A stretch of DNA of 64,000 bases from Fimbriimonadaceae bacterium (GTDB lineage Bacteria > Armatimonadota > Fimbriimonadia > Fimbriimonadales > Fimbriimonadaceae), in NCBI GenBank assembly GCA_019454125.1, contig CP075365.1, forward strand, positions 372,001-436,000, read 5' to 3'. Below are positions 41,049 through 48,830 of the stretch, piece by piece (position 1 is the first letter of the stretch; every line of letters starts with the position of its first letter). Under the pieces are notes generated by a model, which saw only the letters and a program-made list of their open reading frames with translations, made no database searches and was not told the DNA's origin. Made by a program: the position numbers and the translations under genes.

Positions 41049-43028
41049 ATGCCCAAGCGCTATTACGTCACGACCCCGATCTACTACGTGAACAGCACGC
41101 CCCACGTCGGGCATGCGCTCACGATGCTCGTCTGCGACGTCGAGAAGCGCTATCGGCGGATGCAGGGCGACGAGGTCGTGTTCCTCACCGGCACCGACGA
41201 GAACGGGCTGAAGGTGAAGGAGGCGGCGGAGGCAGCGGGGGAGGATCCGATGGTCTTTGTGGACCGGATCAGCCAGACGTTCCGCGACGCGGCGAGCCTT
41301 CTCGACATCGACTACGACGTCTTCATGCGGACGACCTCGCCCGAGCATAAGCGGGCGGCACAGCGGCTCTTCGAGATCTTGCGAGAGAACGGGCATATCT
41401 ACACGGACACGTACGAAGGCTGGTACGACGTGAGCGCAGAGACCTTCGTCAAGGAGAGCGACCTCGTCGACGGTAAGAGCCCGGACGGCAACGAAGTGCG
41501 GTGGGTGAGCGAGGAGAACGACTTCTTCCGGCTCTCCGCCTTCGGCGATCGGCTGCTGGAGAAGATCGAGGGCGACCCGCAGTTCCTGCTCCCCGAGGGG
41601 CGGCGGAACGAGGTCGTGAGCTTCATCAAGCAGGGGTTGCGCGACCTTTGCGTCACGCGGGCGAACCCAGGCTGGGGCATCCCCGTGCCGGGCGACGAGT
41701 CGAAGGTCATCTACGTCTGGTTCGACGCCCTGATCAACTACCTCGCCGCGACCGGCTGGCCGGACGCGACGGACTGGGACCAGACCTGGCCCGCCGACGT
41801 GCACTGGATGGCCAAGGAGATCTTCACGCGGTTCCATGCGACGCTCTGGCCCGCGATGCTGATGGGTGCGGGACTGCCGCTACCGAAGTCGGTCGTGGCG
41901 CACGGCTGGTTCACCTTCAACGACGCGAAGATGAGCAAGTCCAAGGGGAACGTTCTGCGCTCCGAGGAGCTCGTCGCCTTCTTCGAGGAAGCAGGTTGTG
42001 AGCGGCGGCTTGCCGTAGACGCGTTGCGCTTCTGCCTGGCCCGGCTGCTGCCTTTCGAGAGCGACACAAACTTCACCATGTTCGAAATCGAGCGGACGTA
42101 CAACACCGACTTGGCCAACGACCTCGGCAACGCCCTCAACCGGTCGCTGAGCATGGCCCATAAGTTTGTTGCCGGAAAGGTGCCGGACGCGGACGTCGAG
42201 CCGGAGGCGCTGGAGGCGGTGGCGAGCGCCAAAGCGGCGGTCGAGAAGGGCATGGACGCGCACCGCCTGGACGAGGCCCTCGACTCAGCGATGAAGGTCG
42301 TGCAGTTCCTGAACAAGCAGATCGACACCTGGGCGCCCTGGGCGCTGGCCAAGGCGGGCGACCCGAGGCTTGGGCCCGTCGTGAAGTCAATGGTCTACTG
42401 CCTTTACGCCTCGGAAGGGCTGCTCCGGCCGTTCGTCCCAGGCGCTTCAGACGCGGTGGCGGCGCAGCTGGGACTCGCTCCGACCCTTTCCTGGGCCCAG
42501 GTGGGCAATGAGGGCCGGATCCCGGCCGGACACGACCTGGGTACGCCGAAGCCGATGTTCCCGCGCCTTGAGAAGAAGCCCGGACCGCCCGTCTCCCCCC
42601 CCAACCCCCCCCTCAGTTCCGCGGGGCACGAACCATCCCCTCAGAACCGAGGGGGGGGCTCCGGAGAAAAGCCCACCAAGAAGGCGAAGTTCGAGCCGCC
42701 CGCCGAGATCGAGATCACGGACGTGATGAAGGTGAAGCTCCAGATCGGCCGGGTGATCGAGGCGGAGCCCGTCCCCGGCAGCGAAAAGCTCCTGAAGCTC
42801 GGGGTGATGATCGGCGAGGAGCGGAGGCAGATTTTGGCGGGGATCGCCAAGCGTTACAAACCCGTCGATATGGTCGGCCGGCAAGTCGTGGTGGTCGCCA
42901 ACCTCAAGCCCGCTAAGCTGATGGGAATGGAGAGCCAGGGCATGCTCTTGGCCGCCGACGACGTCGACGGCACCGCGATCCTTCTTGAACCTGAAAGAGA
43001 GGCTCCCGAAGGGGCGCACGTCCATTAA
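41049..43028 (+). CDS. metG: Methionyl-tRNA synthetase
   Basis: 659 residues from ATG 41049. Class I motifs: TPHVGHAL (HIGH) and DAKMSKSKGN (KMSKS). YYVTTPIYYVNSTPHVGHAL and FLTGTDENGLKV are diagnostic. The connective peptide reads EGWYDVSAETFVKESDLVDG with no cysteine pair, so it is a zinc-less form. Residues about 515-545 are a Pro/Gly-rich linker encoded by a palindromic insertion (42605-42658). The C-terminal about 110 residues are a Trbp111-type tRNA-binding domain (DVMKVKLQIGRVIEAEPVPG). It charges tRNA-Met and initiator tRNA. Confidence 0.96.
   Translation: MPKRYYVTTPIYYVNSTPHVGHALTMLVCDVEKRYRRMQGDEVVFLTGTDENGLKVKEAAEAAGEDPMVFVDRISQTFRDAASLLDIDYDVFMRTTSPEHKRAAQRLFEILRENGHIYTDTYEGWYDVSAETFVKESDLVDGKSPDGNEVRWVSEENDFFRLSAFGDRLLEKIEGDPQFLLPEGRRNEVVSFIKQGLRDLCVTRANPGWGIPVPGDESKVIYVWFDALINYLAATGWPDATDWDQTWPADVHWMAKEIFTRFHATLWPAMLMGAGLPLPKSVVAHGWFTFNDAKMSKSKGNVLRSEELVAFFEEAGCERRLAVDALRFCLARLLPFESDTNFTMFEIERTYNTDLANDLGNALNRSLSMAHKFVAGKVPDADVEPEALEAVASAKAAVEKGMDAHRLDEALDSAMKVVQFLNKQIDTWAPWALAKAGDPRLGPVVKSMVYCLYASEGLLRPFVPGASDAVAAQLGLAPTLSWAQVGNEGRIPAGHDLGTPKPMFPRLEKKPGPPVSPPNPPLSSAGHEPSPQNRGGGSGEKPTKKAKFEPPAEIEITDVMKVKLQIGRVIEAEPVPGSEKLLKLGVMIGEERRQILAGIAKRYKPVDMVGRQVVVVANLKPAKLMGMESQGMLLAADDVDGTAILLEPEREAPEGAHVH
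42605..42658. repeat. GC-rich palindrome inserted in the metG linker
   Basis: CCCCCCCCTC-A-GTTC at 42605-42619 pairs with GAAC-C-GAGGGGGGGG at 42644-42658, giving 14 of 15 base pairs. The 24-base loop itself contains GGGG and CCCC. It is in frame and encodes PPNPPLSSAGHEPSPQNRGG, between the anticodon-binding and Trbp111 domains. It resembles a mobile intergenic palindrome but is not the same sequence as the clusters near 5 kb. Confidence 0.75.
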
Positions 43029-43094
43029 GACATCCGCCCTACGGCACTCAACGAAAGCCGACGTAATAAACGTCTAACTGCAGAGACCTCGTTA

Positions 43095-43995
43095 ATGGCT
43101 TTCGACACGAAGACGACGGACTCCCCTGCGGGAAGTCGGGAATGCCGGGCGTTGCTCCAACCGGACGACGTCGCCTTTCTCCTTGCCGAATGCCAGCAAG
43201 GGGTCTACGTCTCCGATTCCCGTGGCACCGTGCGGTTCGCGAACCCGGCCCTCTTGGCTTGGACGGGGGCGTCGTGCCTGGAGGGCGAGCGTCCACACGT
43301 TCTTGGAACGGGTCGGACTGGACGCAGAGCTCATTTCGAAGTCGGGCCAGCGACGCCAGGTGCGCATCGCGAGACGCCTGCTCTCTGACGGGTCCGAGCT
43401 CGGGATCGTCACCGACATGTCGATCTCCGGCAGTCTGGGCACGGCTTTGGTCGAGGAAATGCGACGCATGACCCGGCTTGCCGAGGAAGACCCGGTCACC
43501 GGGCTGCTCAACCGCCGCGCCTTCAACGAAGGGCTTCGGAGGCTCGAAGAGAGCAGCGGCGGCGACTATGGCGTGATCGTGGTGGACATGGACCAGTTCA
43601 AGAAGATCAACGACACGCACGGGCACGTGGCCGGCGATGCGGCCCTGAAGATTTTTGCGGAACGGCTCCGCCAATCGTTGCGCGGCCACGACTTGCTCGC
43701 TCGGTTTGGCGGCGACGAGTTCGCGGCCCTCTTGCCGGAGATCGGCGAGGGCGACCTCATCGAGACGGCGGAACGCCTGCGCCACGTGCTGAAAGTCGAG
43801 GCCATCGTCGAAGGCACGGCCCTGCACCTGGACGCGACGCTGGGCTATGCCCACGCGACCCCCAACCCCCACACCGTCTTCAAGCGGGCGGACGCAAGCA
43901 TGTACCGGGCGAAACGACGCAAGAAGCAACTCGCACGGGCGGCGACGCTTAACCCCGGAACGAGCCCGGATAGTGCCGAATCGCTTCCGGCGTGA
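43095..43995 (+). pseudogene. PAS-GGDEF diguanylate cyclase with a frame disruption
   Basis: Reading starts at ATG 43095 with a PAS-like segment (FLLAECQQGVYVSDSRGTVR, FANPALLAWTGASCLEGE). Homology-like sequence continues in the +1 frame from about 43292 (VHTFLERVGLDAELISKSGQ) to a stop at 43995. One extra base near 43290 explains it. The GGDEF domain itself is intact: DPVTGLLNRRAFNEGLRRLE, VDMDQFKKINDTHGH and RFGGDEFAALLPE, with an RGHD product-inhibition site five residues before it. It would make c-di-GMP. Either a recent pseudogene, an assembly error, or a shorter start (43183) yielding a GGDEF-only protein. Confidence 0.7.
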
Positions 43996-44287
43996 CTGCG
44001 ATGAAATCGTAGCGCGTCGGACGGTCGGCCGAGCCAGACTTGGCCAGATATTCCTCCACAGCGGCATGGAAGCGGCGCTCCTTGGTCGCGTCTAGGGCGG
44101 CCTCGGGTATCCCGCGCTCGCGGAACTTCACCTCGACGAAGACGAGCGTCTCCCCATCCAGCGCGATGATGTCGATCTCGCCGGAGCGGGTCTTCACCCT
44201 GCGGGCGACCAATGAGTAGCCCATGTCCAAAAGGTGCTGCGCCGCCCTGTCCTCGTGCTGGGCCCCTAGTCGACGAAGGTTAGGCAT
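43949..44287 (-). CDS. YraN/UPF0102 family endonuclease-like protein
   Basis: 112 residues from ATG 44287, overlapping the rnhB stop by 22 bases. Family motifs: LGAQHEDRAAQHLLDMGYSL, TRSGEIDIIALDGETLVFVE and VKFRERG. They give the D-x-E-x-K metal site of a Holliday-junction-resolvase-like fold. Function in vivo is unclear. rnhB-yraN order is common in bacteria, which supports both assignments. Its 3' end overlaps the GGDEF gene by 47 bases (convergent). Confidence 0.88.
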   Translation of the reverse strand: MPNLRRLGAQHEDRAAQHLLDMGYSLVARRVKTRSGEIDIIALDGETLVFVEVKFRERGIPEAALDATKERRFHAAVEEYLAKSGSADRPTRYDFIAVTPEAIRHYPGSFRG

Positions 44288-44874
44288 GGTTGCTCGATCA
44301 TCTCCCGGATGCGGGTGAATGAGCGGCGATGGATCGGGCAGGGCCCGTGCGCTCGCAGGGCCTCGAGGTGCTCCGGTGTCGGATAGCCAAAGTGGCGCTC
44401 GAAGCCGTACTCCGGATAGAGCCCGCCCATCTCCGCCATGTACTGGTCGCGTGCGGTCTTGGCCAGGATGGACGCAGCCGCGATCGCGGCGTTCTTTCCG
44501 TCTCCGCCCACGATCGCCTTGCACTCACAGGGCGCACCGGGAGGCACGATGTTGCCGTCGACGACCGCCTTCTTGGGACACGGTTGGAGCTTGGCCAGGG
44601 CGCGAGCCATCCCCGTCATCGAGGCCCAGAGAATGTTGAGGTCATCAACCTCGGCGACGTCGATGAACTCCACCGCCCAACACGCGGAACCGGTGCGGAT
44701 GCGCTCCGCCAGCTCAAGCCGCCTGTCAGGGTCGAGGCGCTTGGAATCGTCGATGCCTTCCGCGTCGAATCCGCGCCGGAGCACCACCGCCGCGCAGACC
44801 ACCGGGCCGGCAAGGGGGCCTCTTCCTGCCTCGTCACAGCCGGCTACCCCGGGTCGGAACGGCAAGCACGGCAT
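44266..44874 (-). CDS. rnhB: Ribonuclease HII
   Basis: 202 residues. GCDEAGRGPLAGPVVCAAVV carries the catalytic Asp-Glu pair and the GRG substrate loop; DSKRLD, DLNILWASMTGMARAL and ASILAKTARDQYMAEM hold the other carboxylates. It removes ribonucleotides embedded in DNA and RNA primers. Translationally overlapped with yraN. Confidence 0.96.
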   Translation of the reverse strand: MPCLPFRPGVAGCDEAGRGPLAGPVVCAAVVLRRGFDAEGIDDSKRLDPDRRLELAERIRTGSACWAVEFIDVAEVDDLNILWASMTGMARALAKLQPCPKKAVVDGNIVPPGAPCECKAIVGGDGKNAAIAAASILAKTARDQYMAEMGGLYPEYGFERHFGYPTPEHLEALRAHGPCPIHRRSFTRIREMIEQPCLTFVD

Positions 44875-44975
44875 CTTCTCGGAAGTATGGACGAAGCTCG
44901 GGAGGGCGAAGCCCCAGGGGCAAAGGGCCGGTCTCTCGCCCCTGGGTTCTAACGGATATACTCACTCACCCACAC

Positions 44976-45053
44976 GGCGGCGGTAGCTCAGTAGGTTAGA
45001 GCGCCAGATTGTGATTCTGGAGGTCGCGGGTTCGAGACCCGTTCGCCGCCCCA
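44976..45053 (+). tRNA. tRNA-His (anticodon GTG)
   Basis: Cloverleaf with acceptor GCGGCGG/TCGCCGC, D arm GCTC..GAGC, anticodon arm CCAGA-TTGTGAT-TCTGG and T arm GCGGG-TTCGAGA-CCCGT. It carries the histidine-specific extra G at -1 opposite C73, and CCA is encoded. Anticodon GTG reads CAC/CAU. Confidence 0.97.
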
Positions 45054-45087
45054 ACGACAGTTCGTCAGTCCCGTCAGTCGAAGACCG

Positions 45088-45405
45088 TCAGTCGCTCTCC
45101 GCTTGGTCGAGACTGCTTCCCCCGCCTTGGGCGGCGGCATTCCGGGCCGCGTCCTTAGCCGCTTGGCCGACTCCGCCCCCGCCACCGCTGCCTGCGCCCT
45201 GGACATTCTCGGCGCCGGTCACGGGGGCCACGCCTCCCGCCCCACCGGTCTGAATCTGCACCGTGCCCCCGCTGGAAGCGGGCGGCGCGCTCTCTCCCAT
45301 GGCCGGATGCTCGACTTCGACCTCGCCAGAAGGCTCGCCCCCGTTGGTTTGGCAACCGACGCCGCAAACCAGCAAGAGGAGGCCACAGGCCCAAGCGCGT
45401 TTCAT
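45088..45405 (-). CDS. Gly/Ala-rich lipoprotein
   Basis: 105 residues from ATG 45405. Signal peptide MKRAWACGLLLLVCGVGC with lipobox VGC at residue 18. The mature part is low-complexity (GTVQIQTGGAGGVAPV, GAGSGGGGGVGQAAKDAARN), without a domain. Probably a small envelope lipoprotein. It lies divergent from pnuC with 56 bases between starts. Confidence 0.6.
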   Translation of the reverse strand: MKRAWACGLLLLVCGVGCQTNGGEPSGEVEVEHPAMGESAPPASSGGTVQIQTGGAGGVAPVTGAENVQGAGSGGGGGVGQAAKDAARNAAAQGGGSSLDQAESD

Positions 45406-45461
45406 TGTCGGGACTTTACTCGGTCCGCCGACCTCGCGGACACTTCGGTAACGTGGCCGGG

Positions 45462-46103
45462 ATGGGGCGCTTGTGGGTCGGGCTTGGGGTCGCACTCAGC
45501 GCGGTCTTCGTTTGGGCGTGCGCGACTTTTCCTTTCCTGGAGACAGGGTGGGCGGAGGCGGTTGCGTTCGTCTTCGCGGCGTGGTGGATCGTCTTGCTCG
45601 TGCGGCAGAACGTATGGAACTGGGCGTTCGCGATCCTCTCCTCGCTCATGTACGCTTACGTCTTTTATGAGTACAAACTCTTTGCTGACTCGGGACTGCA
45701 ATTCGTTTACGTCGCGCTCAGCATTCTGGGATGGTACTGGTGGCTAAAGGGCGGCGAACAAGGCGAACACTTGCGCGTGAGGCGCACCTCTGGGTCGATG
45801 GCGTTGGGGCTTGCCATTTTTGTCGCGGTCGCGACGGGGTTGGGGTATGCGCGGCTCGCGCTCATTCCCGGGACTCTGCCGTTCTGGGACTCCCTGACGA
45901 CCGGGCTAAGTTTGGCGGGCCAGTTCATGCAGGCACGCAAGCTTTATGAGAACTGGCACCTTTGGATCGTGACCAATTGCATGTACGTCGCGATCTACAT
46001 CTATAAAGGTCTGGAGCTGACGTCGTTTCTGAGCCTTGTGCTCCTCGGGATGTGCTTCGCCGGCCTTAAAGAGTGGCGCGCCGCTATGAAGGCTACGGGT
46101 TAG
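45462..46103 (+). CDS. pnuC: Nicotinamide riboside transporter PnuC family protein
   Basis: 213 residues from ATG 45462. Seven or so membrane helices. The PnuC core is visible: [40 protein letters not shown], and the second-half [20 protein letters not shown] with [10 protein letters not shown]. It imports NAD precursors (nicotinamide riboside) or, in relatives, thiamine or riboflavin. No riboswitch is visible upstream. The stop overlaps that of asnS by four bases (TTAG, convergent). Confidence 0.85.
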   Translation: MGRLWVGLGVALSAVFVWACATFPFLETGWAEAVAFVFAAWWIVLLVRQNVWNWAFAILSSLMYAYVFYEYKLFADSGLQFVYVALSILGWYWWLKGGEQGEHLRVRRTSGSMALGLAIFVAVATGLGYARLALIPGTLPFWDSLTTGLSLAGQFMQARKLYENWHLWIVTNCMYVAIYIYKGLELTSFLSLVLLGMCFAGLKEWRAAMKATG

Positions 46104-47503
46104 AACTCGGCCGAGCCCGGCGTCCGGTGGAACGGGATCACGTCGCGGATGTTCTTCATCCCCGTGAGGTACATGATCAGGCGCTCGAACCCGAGGCCAA
46201 AGCCCGCGTGCGGTACCGATCCGAACCGGCGCAAGTCGAGATACCACCAGTATGCCGCCTTGTCCAAACCTTGCTCCTCGATCCGCTCCTCAAGTACGGC
46301 GAGCCTGTCTTCGCGCTGCGAGCCCCCGATCAGCTCCCCGATGCGCGGCACAAGGACGTCCATCGCGCGCACAGTCTTGCCGTCATCGTTGTTGTACATG
46401 TAAAAGGCTTTGATCTCGCGCGGATAATCGGTAAGGATCACAGGCCGCCCCACCTTCTTCTCAGTTAACCAGCGCTCATGCTCGCTCTGTAAGTCGCATC
46501 CCCAGCCGACCGGAAACTCAAAGTTTTCGCCGCTCGCTTCGAGCATCTTCACCGCCTCGGTGTAAGTCATCCGCTCGAAACCGCTCTCAACGACGTGCCG
46601 TAACGTCGTCAAGAGTTCGGGCTCGATCCTCTTATCGAAAAACTCAAGGTCTGCCGGGCAGTTCTCCATCACGTCCCCGATAACCTCGCGGACGAATTCC
46701 TCGGCAAGGTTCATGTCTCCTTCGATCGAGCAAAACGCCATCTCCGGCTCGATCATCCAGAATTCGGCGAGGTGGCGGGGGGTGTTCGAATTCTCCGCGC
46801 GGAAGGTCGGCCCGAACGTATAAACGTTCGTCATGCCAAGCGCGTAAGTCTCCACGTTTAGCTGGCCGCTGACCGTAAGGTACGCGGGCTTGCCGAAAAA
46901 GTCGTCGGCGAAGCTCGTGCTCTTGAGCCGCATCGTCGCCTCGCTCCCATGCCCGACCGCCTCGGCAAGGGTCGTGACCGCGAACATCGCGCCCGCCCCC
47001 TCGCAATCGCTCGCCGTGATGATGGGCGTGTGGATCCAGGAGAAGCCCCGCTTCTGGAAGAACTCGTGGACGGCCCACGCCGCCCGCGCCCGGATCCGCG
47101 TCACCGCGCCGAACGTGTTGCCGCGCATGCGCAAGTGGGCGATCTCGCGCAAGAACTCCATGGTCGCCCCCTTCTTCTGCAAGGGATAGCTGGCCGGGTC
47201 TGCCTCGCCATAAACCTCGACCGCAGTGGCCTTCAGTTCCACGGACTGGCCAGAGCCGGGCGACTCCACGATCTCGCCTTCGAAGCGGACCGAGGCGCCG
47301 GTCGTGACCTGGCGCATGGCCTCCTCCGGCAGCGTGCCCGCCTCCACCACCACCTGGAGGTCGGCGTAAGTCGACCCGTCGTTAAGCTGGACAAAGGCGA
47401 CCCCTTTACTCTCGCGCTTGGTCTTCACCCAACCGAAGGCGGTGGCCAGAGTTCCGGGCGAAGCCGAGAAGAGGTCGGAAAGGCGCTGTCGCCGGTAGTC
47501 CAT
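46100..47503 (-). CDS. asnS: Asparaginyl-tRNA synthetase
   Basis: 467 residues from ATG. The N-terminal OB-fold anticodon-binding domain (about 15-110) contains [20 protein letters not shown]. Class II catalytic core: [40 protein letters not shown] (motif 2) and the final [20 protein letters not shown] (motif 3). [14 protein letters not shown] distinguishes it from AspRS. It charges tRNA-Asn directly. Confidence 0.95.
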   Translation of the reverse strand: MDYRRQRLSDLFSASPGTLATAFGWVKTKRESKGVAFVQLNDGSTYADLQVVVEAGTLPEEAMRQVTTGASVRFEGEIVESPGSGQSVELKATAVEVYGEADPASYPLQKKGATMEFLREIAHLRMRGNTFGAVTRIRARAAWAVHEFFQKRGFSWIHTPIITASDCEGAGAMFAVTTLAEAVGHGSEATMRLKSTSFADDFFGKPAYLTVSGQLNVETYALGMTNVYTFGPTFRAENSNTPRHLAEFWMIEPEMAFCSIEGDMNLAEEFVREVIGDVMENCPADLEFFDKRIEPELLTTLRHVVESGFERMTYTEAVKMLEASGENFEFPVGWGCDLQSEHERWLTEKKVGRPVILTDYPREIKAFYMYNNDDGKTVRAMDVLVPRIGELIGGSQREDRLAVLEERIEEQGLDKAAYWWYLDLRRFGSVPHAGFGLGFERLIMYLTGMKNIRDVIPFHRTPGSAEF

Positions 47504-47646
47504 CGGGGCGCGATTTTACCGGTCGCCTCCCGCTCTCAGGAAGTTGTCAGGGTCCTTATGGCGTCCAAACGGAACATGCTTGCCGTGACCCGCACGGCAG
47601 CACCCGCCCAGCCTCGCTGGCGGGACGCTGGCAAGGAAAGCTGGAG

Positions 47647-48003
47647 GTGCCCCAATCCCTAGGGAACAGGCCGGAGGACAAACTCAGCGCGGCCGAAGCC
47701 ATGAGCTTCGACCTGGAACTCAGGAAGGACAAGACCTTCTCCCTGCAGTTGGCGTTTTTCCCGATGGAGGGCGAGTGGAAGCTTTCGGGGAGCAAGCTGA
47801 CCCTGACGCCGACCAAGCTCATGGGCATGGGCGCCAGGGCCGTGACCGAACACAACGGGGCCAGGATGAGCACCAAGACCGAGCCGTTGGAGTTGGCCGT
47901 CGCGCCAGACAGGTCGACCCTCACCCTCCGCGAAAAGAAGAAGGAAGGAGCGGGCGAGATCGTCTTCGTCCGCAACGGCGAGGGCGCGCTCGCCAAGCTG
48001 TAG
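47647..48003 (+). CDS. Lipocalin-like small protein, N-terminus uncertain
   Basis: 118 residues from GTG 47647. Beta-rich: FDLELRKDKTFSLQLAF, MEGEWKLSGSKLTLTPTKLM and DRSTLTLREKKKEGAGEIVF. This resembles small lipocalin-like stress or heme-binding domains. The same frame stays open upstream and encodes SLAGRWQGKLEV just before the GTG, which looks like the family's G-x-W start. Yet no ATG/GTG/TTG exists in frame back to the asnS start, so the 5' end may be frame-shifted or a CTG is used. Confidence 0.45.
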   Translation: MPQSLGNRPEDKLSAAEAMSFDLELRKDKTFSLQLAFFPMEGEWKLSGSKLTLTPTKLMGMGARAVTEHNGARMSTKTEPLELAVAPDRSTLTLREKKKEGAGEIVFVRNGEGALAKL

Positions 48004-48138
48004 AAAAACAGGCGCAATTACCAGATGGTGGCGGGAAGGGGGCGAATCTTCCCCGCCATGCACCGCGTTCGCGGCCTGATCCCCTTATACTGTCGCTGTG
48101 GCGGCGGCCCCTGGCCGCACGCTTATGGAGGGAGCTAC

Positions 48139-48819
48139 ATGAACAGACTTCTTGCCTTGTTGTTGCCGCTGGGGCTGGCGATCGCCGGCTGCGGCACCGG
48201 CGAAGTGGCGCGCATCCAGCCGCACGGCCGGGGCGGCGCCACCCCGGTCGAATCGCCCAAAGAGAAACTTGAGGAACAGCGGATGGCCGACGCCACCCGC
48301 GGGCTCGTGATCACGAACCTGGTCCGAACCCAGACAAACCAACCGGCGGACCGCGCCAAAGCCATCAACCTCACCGCCAAGGCGGACGAGGTCTACCAGA
48401 TCGAGAACTCGTGGTTCCTCAGCGTCGGCGCCTACCGGGACGCGGTGCTTGCGGACCCCTCCTATGCCCCCGCCTATGTCGGGATGGGCAACGCGTTCCT
48501 CCTGGAAGGAAAGACCGACCACGCCAAGGCCGCCTACCGCACGGCGCTGGCCAAGGACGCCAAGAACTTGGAGGCCGGCTACCAGCTTGGCCTCGTGGCC
48601 CAGATGGACGGCGACTATCGCGGGGCCGTGGCCCAATGGCGCGGGGTCGTGTCCCTCACCCCGACCTATAAAGACACCTTCGCCCGCATGGCCTTGGCCA
48701 GCTACTTCGCGGAGGACTATGACGCCGCCTGGACTTACCTGAACAAGGCCAAGGGCCTGCGCCAAGACATACCCGCCCAGTTCGAGGGGCTGTTGCGCGA
48801 GGCTTCGAAGAAGGCGTGA
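48139..48819 (+). CDS. TPR lipoprotein (cassette B)
   Basis: 226 residues. ATG 48139 after GGAGGGA. Signal peptide MNRLLALLLPLGLAIAGC with lipobox IAGC. Then TPVESPKEKLEEQRMADATR, aligned with the equivalent segment of cassette A. Four TPR-like units follow (FLSVGAYRDAVLADPSYAPA, GKTDHAKAAYRTALAKDAKN, DGDYRGAVAQWRGVVSLTPT, DAAWTYLNKAKGLRQDIPAQ), ending FEGLLREA; cassette A ends HFKDLVRSEA. Stop is 11 bases before the propeller gene, so the two are one operon. Confidence 0.75.
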   Translation: MNRLLALLLPLGLAIAGCGTGEVARIQPHGRGGATPVESPKEKLEEQRMADATRGLVITNLVRTQTNQPADRAKAINLTAKADEVYQIENSWFLSVGAYRDAVLADPSYAPAYVGMGNAFLLEGKTDHAKAAYRTALAKDAKNLEAGYQLGLVAQMDGDYRGAVAQWRGVVSLTPTYKDTFARMALASYFAEDYDAAWTYLNKAKGLRQDIPAQFEGLLREASKKA

Positions 48820-48830
48820 GAGACAAGACC

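Noticed and set aside
40544-41056. 170-codon minus-strand frame through the 154-bp repeats
   Set aside because: The reading frame changes between copies because copy 2 lacks one base, and there is no start signal; treated as non-coding repeat.
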